64,000 nucleotides of DNA from DATKJY01 sp964540105 (GTDB lineage: Bacteria > Zixibacteria > MSB-5A5 > GN15 > FEB-12): the NCBI GenBank assembly GCA_964540105.1, contig CAZILL010000002.1, forward strand, positions 868,001 to 932,000, read 5' to 3'. Position numbers and translations under genes: made by a program. This document shows, in pieces, positions 8,239-17,960 of the stretch; within the stretch, counting starts at the first letter, position 1, and every line of letters starts with the position of its first letter. The notes under the pieces are model-generated. The model was not told the origin of the DNA. It was given only the letters and a program-made list of their open reading frames with translations, and did not search any database.

Positions 8239-8847
8239 GTGAGCAGGATTTGTCAAAGCCCTAAACTCCCCGCGGAGACCCGCAAGGAGCAGCTTCTCCA
8301 TGCCGCCTCGGAACTCTTTGTTGTGCGGGGATATCAAGGGACATCCACTCATGAGATAGCCCGCGCCGCGGGCCTAACCAAAGGGGCGCTCTATTTCCAC
8401 TTCAAGAGCAAAGAAGACATTCTCCTTGCTCTCATCAAGCGAATCAATGAGAGCTATCGCCGTCTCGCGAAGCGGCTGGCGCCGAAGAGTCTGACCCCGG
8501 CCCAGGCGTTCCGCCTGATGTTTGAGCTCGGCAAGAAAATGGATTATCCGGATTATCGGGTGCTGCTTGATATCAGCGTTCAGGCCATGAAGGTCCCACG
8601 CGCGCGCCGATTCATGAAAATTGCCTATCGAGAACGGCTCGAAATCTATGCCAGCCTCATCGATCCAAGGTGCGGCCTGAGCAGAGGTGAGTTGAAACAG
8701 CTGGCCGTCTTCAGTTTTTCACTCTTCTACGGATTGGCAGCGCGCCATATGGTCGATCCGACGGCTGTGCAAATCCCCAAGCAGATACTGTTATTTGAAA
8801 CGCTCTTCCCCATACCGCTTCAGAGCAGGAGAAGTAAGTCCGCATGA
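8239..8847 (+). CDS. TetR-family transcriptional repressor
   Basis: A 202-aa protein starting at GTG 8239. The N-terminal helix-turn-helix is classic for TetR (about residues 12-60: 'AASELFVVRGYQGTSTHEI', 'GLTKGALYFHFKSKEDIL'). The C-terminal ligand/dimer domain has no recognisable specificity. Its stop overlaps the tolC-like gene by 4 bp, so the regulator is the first gene of the operon it very probably controls. The inducer is unknown; the downstream bacillithiol genes make an electrophile or toxic compound plausible. Confidence 0.85.
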   Translation: MSRICQSPKLPAETRKEQLLHAASELFVVRGYQGTSTHEIARAAGLTKGALYFHFKSKEDILLALIKRINESYRRLAKRLAPKSLTPAQAFRLMFELGKKMDYPDYRVLLDISVQAMKVPRARRFMKIAYRERLEIYASLIDPRCGLSRGELKQLAVFSFSLFYGLAARHMVDPTAVQIPKQILLFETLFPIPLQSRRSKSA

Positions 8848-10229
8848 TACATACAGTAAAGAACGAGCCGGACGAAGGATGTCGAATCGGGCGCTATTGG
8901 AAAATACGAAGGGGCGTCCTTGTCATCGCCGCGTCGCTCTGCACACTGGCAGCGACGAGCCGGAGCGCGACGACCCTGACCGTTGCCGACGCCCGCGTTC
9001 GCGCTGTCACATTCAATCGTCAGTTCCTTTCCGCACAGCAGGATGTCAGCAAGGCGCAAGCGCAGATTGAAAAGGCGTGGTCTGGCGTCCTGCCTGATAT
9101 CACCGTGGATGGCAGCTACACGCGGAACTTTGTGATCCCATCCTTCTTTCTTTTCACTCCAGACGGTCCCCAGAAAATTGAGGCCGGAGCCCGAAACAGC
9201 TTCGGGACTTCACTGACGATCCGTCAACCGCTGTGGGAGGGAGCCAAGGCGCTGAATGCGTTGGCGATCTCCAAGTTGTATCGCGAATACTCCGCCGACA
9301 TTGAAGAACAGGTAAAAGCGGCCGTTGTCTACAACGCTGAAGTTCTCTTCTATGCCGCTACCCTTGCCAAGGCGAACCTGGAGGTTGTGCAGAAAGCTCT
9401 CGAAGCCAACAGTCACAATCTTGACGTTGTCGAGAAGCTTTACAAACAAGGGATGGTCTCGCAGTTCGAACTGCTTCGGGCACGAGTTGAGAAATCAAAT
9501 CTGTTACCCGCGATCCTCGCCGGGGAATCTGAAGTGGAGTTATCCGAGAAGCGGCTCAAAGCGTTCTTGGGAGTAAGTCTTGGGGATACTCTCTTCTTGC
9601 TCGAAGAGCAGGGAGATACTTCCCTTGTAAATCTCCCATCCCTTGAAGAACTCGTGCAGAAGGGGCTTGCGCATCGCCCCGAAATCGACCGGTCGCGGCG
9701 CCTCATCCAATTGACCCAGAAGGCGATCAAGGTCGCGAAGGGGGAATACCAGCCTTCTCTGGACGCCGTCGTTCGCTTCGGAATTCAGTCGCAATCCAAC
9801 GATTTCAAACTGAACAGCAATGTCTCGAAGTCGTATACTGCCGGTTTGAACCTCAAAATACCGATCTTTCAAGGGGGGAGAATCTCAGGCGAGGTGTCCT
9901 ATCGAAAGGCTGAAAACGCCCAGGCCGTTCTGGCCGACAAGCAACAACAAGATGACGTAAGGCTGGAGATCGAAGAAGCGTACAACCGTGTCATCCAGGC
10001 CAAGAAGACACTGGACATACAAGGGGAGACAATTGCGCAGGCAGAGGAGGGGGTGCGCATCGCCAACCTTCGCTTTGAATCGGGTCAGGGGACACAATTG
10101 GAAGTCCTTTCTGCCCAGGCCGCGTTGACTGAATCTCGCCGAGCCCGGGTTGCCGCTGTGAATTTCTTTCGTCAAGCAAAGGCCGCACTCAAGAAAGCAA
10201 CAACTTTAGACATGGATGCAAAACAATGA
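8844..10229 (+). CDS. TolC-family outer-membrane efflux channel
   Basis: A 461-aa protein with an N-terminal export signal (hydrophobic stretch about residues 27-46) and the two-repeat TolC architecture: long coiled-coil helices ('A..DVSKAQAQIEKAW', 'ANLRFESGQGTQLEVLSAQ') alternating with beta segments ('LTIRQPLWEGAKA', 'LNLKIPIFQGGRISGEV'). It forms the trimeric outer-membrane exit duct for the pump encoded by the next two genes, which overlap it by 4 bp. The predicted signal is preceded by an unusually long basic N-terminus, so a slightly later start is possible. Confidence 0.85.
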   Translation: MIHTVKNEPDEGCRIGRYWKIRRGVLVIAASLCTLAATSRSATTLTVADARVRAVTFNRQFLSAQQDVSKAQAQIEKAWSGVLPDITVDGSYTRNFVIPSFFLFTPDGPQKIEAGARNSFGTSLTIRQPLWEGAKALNALAISKLYREYSADIEEQVKAAVVYNAEVLFYAATLAKANLEVVQKALEANSHNLDVVEKLYKQGMVSQFELLRARVEKSNLLPAILAGESEVELSEKRLKAFLGVSLGDTLFLLEEQGDTSLVNLPSLEELVQKGLAHRPEIDRSRRLIQLTQKAIKVAKGEYQPSLDAVVRFGIQSQSNDFKLNSNVSKSYTAGLNLKIPIFQGGRISGEVSYRKAENAQAVLADKQQQDDVRLEIEEAYNRVIQAKKTLDIQGETIAQAEEGVRIANLRFESGQGTQLEVLSAQAALTESRRARVAAVNFFRQAKAALKKATTLDMDAKQ

Positions 10230-11275
10230 CAGGAATCCAAACGAAACGAATGAGGTTGATCGCTCTCGCCATTACGCTGTTCGTGTCGGCCCTATCCTGC
10301 AAGGGACCGGAAAAAACCGAAGTGGCGTCGCGAACGCTGGCAGTCAAAGCGATGGTCGTGCACCGGGGCGATCATGACATAGTCAAGACGTACACAGGTT
10401 CTCTTGAGGGTGAGCGGCAGGCGGTCGTCTACTCCAGACTTCCGGAAGCGATCCACACCATCCATGTCCGCGAAGGGCAGTCCGTAAGCGCCGATCAGGT
10501 GCTGATTACCCTCGACAAGAGCGGTTCGAGCACGCGCTACGACGAGGCCAATTCCGTCTTCAGGAACGCCGAGAAGAACTTCCAGAAGATGGAATCTCTG
10601 TACAAGCAAGGTGCCGTATCGGAGTCGCAGCGGGATGGCGCCAAGACCGCGTACGAGGTCGGCAAAGCCAACTATGAAGCTGTCAGCCGTCTCGTCGAAA
10701 TCCGCACGCCGATCAGCGGCGCCGTAACATCCATCAAGGTCTCTGTCGGCGACCTTGTGCAGGTTGGTCAACAGCTCGCGACTGTCGCTACGACCGGGCG
10801 TCTGCGCGTCAAATTTGGCATCAACTCTGAAGATGTTGCGTTCTTCAAGCCCGAAGTACCGATCAAGGTGTACTCAGATGTGTTGACAGATACTCTCTTC
10901 GGAACAGTCACCAATATCGCCATGTCGGCTGACCCCATGACCAGGACCTTTCAAGCCGAAGCCTTAGTCGACAATCCGGCTCACACGTTCAAGCCTGGGA
11001 TGTTCGTTCGAATCTCCGCCATCACCAACCATCTTGCGAACGTACTTATCGTCCCGCGCGGGGCTGTGATCATGCTCGATAATCGGTCGATTCTCTTCAC
11101 CTCGTCGGGGGGGGTAGCCCACAAGCGATCAGTTGTTCTGGGGCAGGACCTTGACGGCTCGATCGTCATAACGGAGGGACTCAACGACGGAGACACGCTC
11201 ATAACCCTTGGTCAGACGTATCTCGATGACGGCGCCAGGATAAACGTCACCGACGTGAACGAAGGTGTTCGATGA
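10226..11275 (+). CDS. RND efflux periplasmic adaptor (membrane fusion protein), lipoprotein
   Basis: A 349-aa HlyD/AcrA-type adaptor. The N-terminus has a lipoprotein signal with lipobox-like 'SALSC' (Cys near residue 25). Then come a lipoyl half-motif ('HVREGQSVSADQVLITLD'), a short helical hairpin, the second lipoyl half ('RTPISGAVTSIKVSVGDLV') and beta-barrel and membrane-proximal domains. It bridges the TolC-like channel and the RND transporter, whose genes flank it with 4-bp overlaps on both sides. Confidence 0.9.
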   Translation: MTGIQTKRMRLIALAITLFVSALSCKGPEKTEVASRTLAVKAMVVHRGDHDIVKTYTGSLEGERQAVVYSRLPEAIHTIHVREGQSVSADQVLITLDKSGSSTRYDEANSVFRNAEKNFQKMESLYKQGAVSESQRDGAKTAYEVGKANYEAVSRLVEIRTPISGAVTSIKVSVGDLVQVGQQLATVATTGRLRVKFGINSEDVAFFKPEVPIKVYSDVLTDTLFGTVTNIAMSADPMTRTFQAEALVDNPAHTFKPGMFVRISAITNHLANVLIVPRGAVIMLDNRSILFTSSGGVAHKRSVVLGQDLDGSIVITEGLNDGDTLITLGQTYLDDGARINVTDVNEGVR

Positions 11276-14200
11276 AACTCTCTGACGTTGCCATCAAACG
11301 TCCGGTCTTCACCACCATGATGATGTTGGCGTTGGTTGTCCTGGGCTTGTTCTCCCTCGATTCGCTTTCGGTCGAACAGATGCCCAAAGTCGATTTTCCG
11401 TTCGTTACGGTTGTCACGGTCTACCGAGGGGCGGCTGCGGAGACAATCGAGAGCCAGGTCACCAAGAAGATTGAAGATGCCGTCAATCAAATCTCAGGTG
11501 TGCGGGAGATCATCTCGCGCTCTCGCGAGGGATATTCGCTGGTCTTCGCCCAATTCGAACTTGAGAAGAGTGGATTCGAAGCGGCTAATGACGTCCGCGA
11601 GAAGGTGGCGGGAATTCGCGCTGACCTTCCTGACGATATCGACGAACCGGCAGTGAGCCAGTTTGATCCCGAAGCTCGTGCGGTCATCTCGGTGGCCGTT
11701 TTTGGTCAGCGCTCTCCGAAGGAAGTTACTGAGTTCACAAAGAACACCATCAAGAAGCGACTTGAGACGATTCACGGCGTCGGATCGGTGAGTCTGATCG
11801 GCGGCTCAGAGCGGGAAATTCAGGTCGAGCTCAATCCGAACAAAATGGAGTCGTACAGCGTCACCGTCGATGACGTCAGGGGCGCGATCGTGGCTGCCAA
11901 CCTTGATATCCCCGGCGGTCGGATTGATGAGCACGCCCGAGAATATCTCGTCCGCATTATGGGACGACTCGAGCGCGTGTCACATTTCAACAGCATCATC
12001 GTCAAGAACCATCACGGGATACCGGTCTACTTGAAAGACATCGCCACCGTCGCCGATACAACCGTCGAACAACGTTCACTGTCTCTATTCAATAGCAGGA
12101 CGGCGGTCTCTCTTGGCATTAACAAGCAGTCCGGTGCTAATACCGTTGACATGGCTCGCAAGGTCAAGGAGACAGTCGCAGAACTTCGCAACGAGGTGCC
12201 GCCCGATATCCAGATCGAGATCGTACAGGATGACTCCAAGTTTATCGAGGACTCGATCGACGAGATCACCTTCAACATCGAATTCGGTATGGCTTTGGCC
12301 GTCATTGTCCTGTTCATGTTCTTGCTCGATCTTCGCCCGACCATTATCGCCGGCCTTTCCATCCCGATCTCTCTGATCGCTACTTTCACGATCATGAAGT
12401 CGCTCGGATTCACCGTCAACTTCATGACTCTTCTTGGCCTCTCGCTTGCTGTCGGCATGCTCATTGACGACGCCATTGTCGTCATTGAAAATATCTATCG
12501 GCACATCGACGAGGGGGAGAGCGCCTGGAAGGCCGCCTATGCGGCGACCGCCGAAATCGGTTTGGCCGTGATGGCGACTACGTTCTCCATCGTCGTTGTT
12601 TTCATCCCAGTGGCGTTCATGGAGGGGATCATCGGGCGATTCTTCTATCAGTTTGGGATGTCGGTGGCCTTTGCGGTTGTCATTTCGCTGTTCGTGGCTT
12701 TCACGCTGACGCCGATGCTCTCCGCTCGATGGTTACACAAGCACGACGGTAATGGCGACAGCTCACGTCCAACCTCTCTGTTCGGAAAAGTGTGGCTACG
12801 CTTGCGTGCCCTCCTCAACTACTGGAATCGCTTCTTTGACTATATGAAACCCGGCTACGAGCGCTTGTTGGCCAGATCCCTGAAAATGCGGTGGCTGGTC
12901 GTTCTGATTGCTGCTGGCTCATTTGTTTTTGCCTTGTGGACGACTCAGTTCCTCGGAAAAGAGTTCCTCACCGAGTCCGACGAAGGGCGCTTCGTCGTTT
13001 CGATCGACACTCCTCCGGGCACAACTCTCGTCGAGACTGCCAAGCGAATTGCTCAGATCGAAGAGATCGTCAGGAATATCCCCGAGGTTACAGCCTCGTT
13101 TGTCACTATCGGCGCCTCGAACGATCCGGTTACCAAGGGGAGCGTGCTGTTCAAGCTGGTCGACCGGGCCGAGCGCCCTCTCTCCGCGACACAATACATG
13201 GACTCGGTGCGGCTGTTGATCGCGAGAATACCCGGCGTCAAGACCGGAGTAAGCCTTGGTCACGATCAGGGGGGGGGCGGGAAACCGGTTGAGATATCGA
13301 TTCGCGGCGAAGACCTCTCTGAACTTGCCATAATGGCCCGCCGCGTACAGAAAATCATGAACACCGTTCCCGGCGCCGTCGATATCGACAATACCCTCGA
13401 AGAAGGAAAGCCGGAATTGCAGGCTGTTATCGACCGTAAACAGGCCGACGATCTCGGTCTGAGTCTGGCTGCGATACCGCTGACCGTTCGCGCTTTGGTG
13501 GAAGGGGATGTCGTAACCCGATTCAAAGACGGTATGGAGGAGTACGATGTTCGCGTGCGTCTTGATGAACCCTACCGTTCATCGGCGGATGACATCGGTC
13601 GCATCTTGGTCCTCAGCCGAACCGAACTACCGGCAGGTGGAAAACTGCTGATACCGATCAACAGAGTCGCTAAGTTCTCCAAAGAAGAAGCCATCGGCCA
13701 GTACAACCGTCTCAATCGGCAGCGGGAAGTGCGCGTGAACTGCAACGTCCAGACCGGTTCCTTTGCGGGGACGATAACCGATCAGGTCATGGCGGAGGTA
13801 GCGAAGATGCAGGTACCCCCCGGGTACATTGTCGAACCGACGGGCATGTCAAAGATCATGGCTGAATCTTTTGCCAACATTTACAAAGCCCTTGCCCTTG
13901 CCGTGATCTTTATCTACCTGTTGCTGGCTTCACAGTATGAGTCGTTCTCTGATCCGTTCTCAATCATGCTCTCGCTGCCGTTGTCGCTGGTGGGGGCATT
14001 TCTCGGCCTCTTGGGCTCCTCGCTTTCCGTGCAATCTCTCATCGGGATCGTTCTTCTGATGGGGTTAGTCACTAAGAACGCCATTCTCTTAATCGATTTT
14101 GTGAAACAACAGCGAGAAAAGGGTGTTGCACGAACTGAAGCCATCCTGATTGCCGGCCCGATTCGGCTACGACCGATTCTGATGACCACGTTCGCAATGG

Positions 14201-14421
14201 TTTTCGGGATGCTCCCATTGGCGACGGGATTTGGCCCGGGAGGTGAATTCCGAGCGCCGATGGCTCGAGCTGTCATCGGCGGTGTAATTTCGTCAACCCT
14301 GCTGACGCTGGTTGTTGTGCCCGTCGTCTACACACTCATTGACGACTTTGTCGGCTTCTTCCGTCGGAAGCAACCGACAGCACCAGGTAGGCACGGAAAG
14401 GATCTTCTGCTTGGGGAATAG
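11272..14421 (+). CDS. AcrB-like RND multidrug/hydrophobe efflux transporter
   Basis: A 1049-aa inner-membrane proton antiporter of the HAE-1 type with twelve membrane helices in the usual 1+5/1+5 arrangement and two large periplasmic loops. The proton-relay pair Asp399-Asp400 is present in helix 4 ('GMLIDDAIVVIENIYRH'). Length is normal for the family. Codons around 13269-13277 form a run of nine G, a possible slippage point. The gene overlaps the adaptor gene by 4 bp and bshC by about 11 bp. The substrate cannot be inferred from the pump itself. Confidence 0.9.
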   Translation: MKLSDVAIKRPVFTTMMMLALVVLGLFSLDSLSVEQMPKVDFPFVTVVTVYRGAAAETIESQVTKKIEDAVNQISGVREIISRSREGYSLVFAQFELEKSGFEAANDVREKVAGIRADLPDDIDEPAVSQFDPEARAVISVAVFGQRSPKEVTEFTKNTIKKRLETIHGVGSVSLIGGSEREIQVELNPNKMESYSVTVDDVRGAIVAANLDIPGGRIDEHAREYLVRIMGRLERVSHFNSIIVKNHHGIPVYLKDIATVADTTVEQRSLSLFNSRTAVSLGINKQSGANTVDMARKVKETVAELRNEVPPDIQIEIVQDDSKFIEDSIDEITFNIEFGMALAVIVLFMFLLDLRPTIIAGLSIPISLIATFTIMKSLGFTVNFMTLLGLSLAVGMLIDDAIVVIENIYRHIDEGESAWKAAYAATAEIGLAVMATTFSIVVVFIPVAFMEGIIGRFFYQFGMSVAFAVVISLFVAFTLTPMLSARWLHKHDGNGDSSRPTSLFGKVWLRLRALLNYWNRFFDYMKPGYERLLARSLKMRWLVVLIAAGSFVFALWTTQFLGKEFLTESDEGRFVVSIDTPPGTTLVETAKRIAQIEEIVRNIPEVTASFVTIGASNDPVTKGSVLFKLVDRAERPLSATQYMDSVRLLIARIPGVKTGVSLGHDQGGGGKPVEISIRGEDLSELAIMARRVQKIMNTVPGAVDIDNTLEEGKPELQAVIDRKQADDLGLSLAAIPLTVRALVEGDVVTRFKDGMEEYDVRVRLDEPYRSSADDIGRILVLSRTELPAGGKLLIPINRVAKFSKEEAIGQYNRLNRQREVRVNCNVQTGSFAGTITDQVMAEVAKMQVPPGYIVEPTGMSKIMAESFANIYKALALAVIFIYLLLASQYESFSDPFSIMLSLPLSLVGAFLGLLGSSLSVQSLIGIVLLMGLVTKNAILLIDFVKQQREKGVARTEAILIAGPIRLRPILMTTFAMVFGMLPLATGFGPGGEFRAPMARAVIGGVISSTLLTLVVVPVVYTLIDDFVGFFRRKQPTAPGRHGKDLLLGE

Positions 14422-16036
14422 GTTCATAACGCCGTCCAGATCGCTTGCATACAGCCCATTCTATCTTGATTTTCTGGCCGATCACAAATCGGCCAGAGAC
14501 TTTTTCGTGTCCCCTTCTATTGAGGACTCCGCCCGTTGGGTAGCTTCCTCAAGCTACAATCGGCCCGCCCTCGTTGAGATCCTTAATCAACAGAACATGC
14601 CTTATGGCTCATCGACGGAAACGCTCGCTTCGATTGAACGTCTCGCGGATGCGTCATCGGTCTGCCTGTTCACCGGCCAGCAGGCTGGACTGCTGGGTGG
14701 ACCATTGCTCACTCTTGTCAAAGCGCTCGGTGTGATCAAACGCGCGAGGACCTATCAAGAGCGGCTTGGCCGCTCCGTAATCCCGGTCTTCTGGATTGCC
14801 GGTGATGATCACGATTTCCTTGAGGCCAATCACACCTGGCTCATCAATCGGGATTCGGAACCACTCAGGATTTCGTATGACGCGGTTCAAGACCGTGCCT
14901 TGCCTATGGGAGAAACTCCCTTGAACGATGCCGACGCCCTCACTCGCATGCACGCCTCGCTTCACGAATGCCTCGGCGATACCGATTTCACGGCATCAAT
15001 GTACGCTCTGATCGACCAGTGCTACAGAGCCAACGAGACTCTCGTAACGGCCTTTGGCAAACTCATGTCGCGCCTCACCGCCGGCACCGGACTCGTTCTA
15101 TTCAGCCCGTACGACGCGCAGGTCAAGCAGTTGGCCGCCCCGTTCTTCCAACGCGTACTCGACCGACGCGAAGCGATCCACGAGACACTTGCAGAAGCTA
15201 ATAAGCAGCTCGAATCGCGACACTATCACCTGCAGGTAGAAAAGAGCGAACAGTCCTGTTTCCTCTTCATAAATGACAATGGGCGTAAGCCCATCCTATG
15301 CGACGGATCGCAATTCACGGCCGGGGAGAGAGTGTATACGAAACAGGAACTTCACTCTCTTATTGCCGAGGAGCCTCAACGTTTCTCCCCCGATGCCCTG
15401 ACTCGACCGCTCCTCCAGTCCTATCTGTTTCCTGTTGTTGGTCAACTCGGAGGACCTGCCGAGATCGCCTATCTGGCACAAATGAATCACTTCTTCGAGG
15501 TTCTTCAGATTCCGGCCCCGCACCATTCACACCGCCCATCACTCACGGTCGTCGAAAAACGACACGTGAAATTCATGTCGGAGGCGGGAATCGAGTTCGA
15601 ACAGCTCACCGGCGATGTCGAGCAAGTTGTCAATCGCGTTCTCTCCGCAACCTTCCCTCACGACATTGAAGCCAACGTGACGAGTCTGCGCGACGACTTC
15701 AAGAGTCGTTTTGAATCGTTTACAGTCACGACCCTGACCTTTGATCCGACGCTTGACGAATTTGCCCGCCAGAGCTTAGGCAAGATCGATTTCTCGTTGA
15801 AGGCGCTTGAAGCAAAACTGTTCTCATCACACAAGAAGAGATCAAAGGAAACCCGCGAGCGAATTTATCGTCTCTGGCATACTCTCTATCCCAACCATGG
15901 TCTCCAGGAACGCTCGCTGAATGTCACCTATTTCCTTGCCCGTTATGGAACCGGCTTTGTATCTTACCTGTTGGATCAGATAGATGCTGAACAAAGCGCT
16001 CACCAACTCATTTCACTATCGGAGTACGACCAGTAG
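14411..16036 (+). CDS. bshC: BshC, cysteine-adding enzyme of bacillithiol synthesis
   Basis: The product matches BshC, which joins cysteine to glucosaminyl-malate in the last step of bacillithiol (BSH) synthesis. Signatures include 'CLFTGQQAGLLGGPL', 'PVFWIAGDDHDFLE' and 'QSYLFPVVGQLGGPAEIAYL'. I choose TTG 14411 as start: AAAGGA lies 8 bases upstream, it overlaps the RND gene end, and it gives 541 aa, the normal BshC length. The open frame extends about 100 bp further upstream inside the transporter gene, which is unlikely to be used. bshA follows with no gap. Confidence 0.85.
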   Translation: MGNRFITPSRSLAYSPFYLDFLADHKSARDFFVSPSIEDSARWVASSSYNRPALVEILNQQNMPYGSSTETLASIERLADASSVCLFTGQQAGLLGGPLLTLVKALGVIKRARTYQERLGRSVIPVFWIAGDDHDFLEANHTWLINRDSEPLRISYDAVQDRALPMGETPLNDADALTRMHASLHECLGDTDFTASMYALIDQCYRANETLVTAFGKLMSRLTAGTGLVLFSPYDAQVKQLAAPFFQRVLDRREAIHETLAEANKQLESRHYHLQVEKSEQSCFLFINDNGRKPILCDGSQFTAGERVYTKQELHSLIAEEPQRFSPDALTRPLLQSYLFPVVGQLGGPAEIAYLAQMNHFFEVLQIPAPHHSHRPSLTVVEKRHVKFMSEAGIEFEQLTGDVEQVVNRVLSATFPHDIEANVTSLRDDFKSRFESFTVTTLTFDPTLDEFARQSLGKIDFSLKALEAKLFSSHKKRSKETRERIYRLWHTLYPNHGLQERSLNVTYFLARYGTGFVSYLLDQIDAEQSAHQLISLSEYDQ

Positions 16037-17167
16037 ATGCTGATTGGTATTACGTGCTACCCGGTCGCCGGCGGCTCAGGAATCGTAGCCACAGAGCTCG
16101 GGCAACAACTTGCCCTGCGTGGGCATCAAGTCCACTTTATCTCCTACGCCCTGCCGTTTCGACTCGACCGCTACCAGGCCAATGTGTTCTATCATGGCGT
16201 GGAGACCACGGCCTACCCCCTTTTCAAGCAGCCCCCATACACACTCACCCTGGCTTCCAAGATGGCCGACGTGACCAAAGCATATAAGCTCGAGGTGCTT
16301 CATGTCCACTACGCCATCCCCCATGCCACATCTGCCTATCTGGCCAAGCAGCTCCTTCAGTCCCAAAACGAACATCTTCCCAAGATCATCACCACTCTGC
16401 ACGGCACCGACATCACGCTGGTAGGTTCGGATCCGTCCTTTTTCGATATTACGAAGTTCTCCATTAACACCTCCGATGGCATCACCGCGGTGTCGAATTA
16501 TCTGGCCAACGAGACTCGCGATGTCTTCAAGATCAAGAAGGAGATTCGCGTTGTGCACAATTTCTTCGACGGCCAACGTTTTCGTCCCGGCGTCACACAG
16601 TGCAAGCGCGCCGAATTTGCCGCCGACAACGAATACCTGATCGCCCATGTCTCGAATTTTCGCCCCGTGAAGCGAACGCTCGACGTGATCGACATATTCG
16701 AGAAGGTCTCGACCGAGCTTCCGGCGCGATTGTTGCTGATCGGCGAAGGACCCGACACCGTGCTGGCGCGCCGACAGATCACCAAGAAAGGGCTGCAAGA
16801 CAAAGTGACGTTCCTTGGAAATCAGAGTCGGGTTGAAGCCGTGCTCCCTTGCGCCGATCTGTTCTTGCTCCCTTCCGAAGAAGAGTCGTTCGGGCTCGCC
16901 GCCCTTGAGGCGCTCGCCTGCGGCGTGCCGGTAATTGGTACTTCCGGCACCGGCCTGGTCGAGGTGGTCGAAGATTACCGCAACGGGTTCCTCCTGCCCG
17001 TCGGCGACACGATCTCGATGTCGCGCGCTGCCATCGCCCTGCTCAAAGACAGGGAGCGGCTCGCGGAATTCAAGAAGGCTGCGGCTGAAACCGTCGCTCG
17101 AAAATTCAGCGCCGACAAGATCGTAACCCAGTACGAAAGCTACTACGATGAGGTGCTGCGTGGCTGA
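16037..17167 (+). CDS. bshA: BshA, N-acetylglucosaminyl-L-malate synthase
   Basis: A 376-aa GT4-family glycosyltransferase that transfers GlcNAc from UDP-GlcNAc to L-malate, the first step of bacillithiol synthesis. The opening 'ITCYPVAGGSGIVATELG' is the BshA signature for the malate/nucleotide site. 'VLHVHYAIPHATSAYLA', 'HGTDITLVG' and the C-terminal 'PSEEESFGLAALEALACG' (donor-site EX7E) complete the family pattern. The start codon follows the bshC stop directly; the stop overlaps bshB by 8 bp. Confidence 0.92.
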   Translation: MLIGITCYPVAGGSGIVATELGQQLALRGHQVHFISYALPFRLDRYQANVFYHGVETTAYPLFKQPPYTLTLASKMADVTKAYKLEVLHVHYAIPHATSAYLAKQLLQSQNEHLPKIITTLHGTDITLVGSDPSFFDITKFSINTSDGITAVSNYLANETRDVFKIKKEIRVVHNFFDGQRFRPGVTQCKRAEFAADNEYLIAHVSNFRPVKRTLDVIDIFEKVSTELPARLLLIGEGPDTVLARRQITKKGLQDKVTFLGNQSRVEAVLPCADLFLLPSEEESFGLAALEALACGVPVIGTSGTGLVEVVEDYRNGFLLPVGDTISMSRAAIALLKDRERLAEFKKAAAETVARKFSADKIVTQYESYYDEVLRG

Positions 17168-17936
17168 GATCGTCAAGCTCGACATCCTCGCCGTTGCCGC
17201 CCACCCCGACGATATCGAAATCACCTGCGGCGGCCTGCTTATCAAAATGGGACGACTGGGACGCAAGACCGGCGCCCTTGATCTCACTCGCGGCGAAGCA
17301 GGCACTCACGGCGACGCCAACGACCGCTCCGCCGAGTCGGCTGCAGCCACAAAGATCATGGGGCTATCGTATCGCCAGAATCTTCAGATCGAAGACGCCG
17401 CCGTTGAGTACAATCAACTCAACAAGCTGAGCATCGCACGCGTTATCCGCGAAACCCGCCCGGAACTCGTCATCTTGCCGCATTGGGAGCAGCGCCACCC
17501 GGATCACCTCGCCTGCACTCGACTCGGCTACGACGCCTGTTTTCTTGCCGGTCTGAAAAAACTCGATCTCCCGCTGGAGCCGTTTCGCCCACGCAAGATC
17601 ATCTACGCCTCATACTTCCGTAACGGTGATCACTCGTTTCTCGTCGATATATCCGACGTGTTCGCAGCAAAGTGCGAAGCGGTGGCCGCCTACCGTTCCC
17701 AGTTTGGATCTGCGGCGCCCCTCTCTGAGATTCTCAGGAACAGCATAGCGCCTGCTGAGGGATCTGCTTCGGATACCAGGAACATTTTCTCCCCCGGAAT
17801 CAATATCTACGATCTAATGTATACACGCGCCCGCCACCTCGGGCAACTCGCGCGCGTGCAATTCGCGGAAGCGTATACGATCAAAGAGCAGATTCTGATC
17901 GACGACCCGCAGAAGATGCCGATTGCTTCGATCTGA
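17160..17936 (+). CDS. bshB1: BshB1, GlcNAc-malate deacetylase
   Basis: A 258-aa LmbE/PIG-L-type zinc deacetylase that removes the acetyl group from GlcNAc-malate, the middle bacillithiol step. Zinc-site motifs are visible: AHPDD (His15, Asp17, Asp18) and HPDH (His113, His116). The start is GTG 17160, with AGGTG 6-7 bases upstream and an 8-bp overlap with bshA; an in-frame ATG at 17148 is the alternative. It ends the coupled run tetR-tolC-adaptor-RND-bshC-bshA-bshB1. Confidence 0.88.
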   Translation: MAEIVKLDILAVAAHPDDIEITCGGLLIKMGRLGRKTGALDLTRGEAGTHGDANDRSAESAAATKIMGLSYRQNLQIEDAAVEYNQLNKLSIARVIRETRPELVILPHWEQRHPDHLACTRLGYDACFLAGLKKLDLPLEPFRPRKIIYASYFRNGDHSFLVDISDVFAAKCEAVAAYRSQFGSAAPLSEILRNSIAPAEGSASDTRNIFSPGINIYDLMYTRARHLGQLARVQFAEAYTIKEQILIDDPQKMPIASI

Positions 17937-17960
17937 CGGTGCCTGATACCTGATCGTCGA

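Noticed and set aside
16076..17305. Long 409-aa minus-strand frame over bshA-bshB1
   Set aside because: Shadow of two strongly supported plus-strand genes; no motif of its own.
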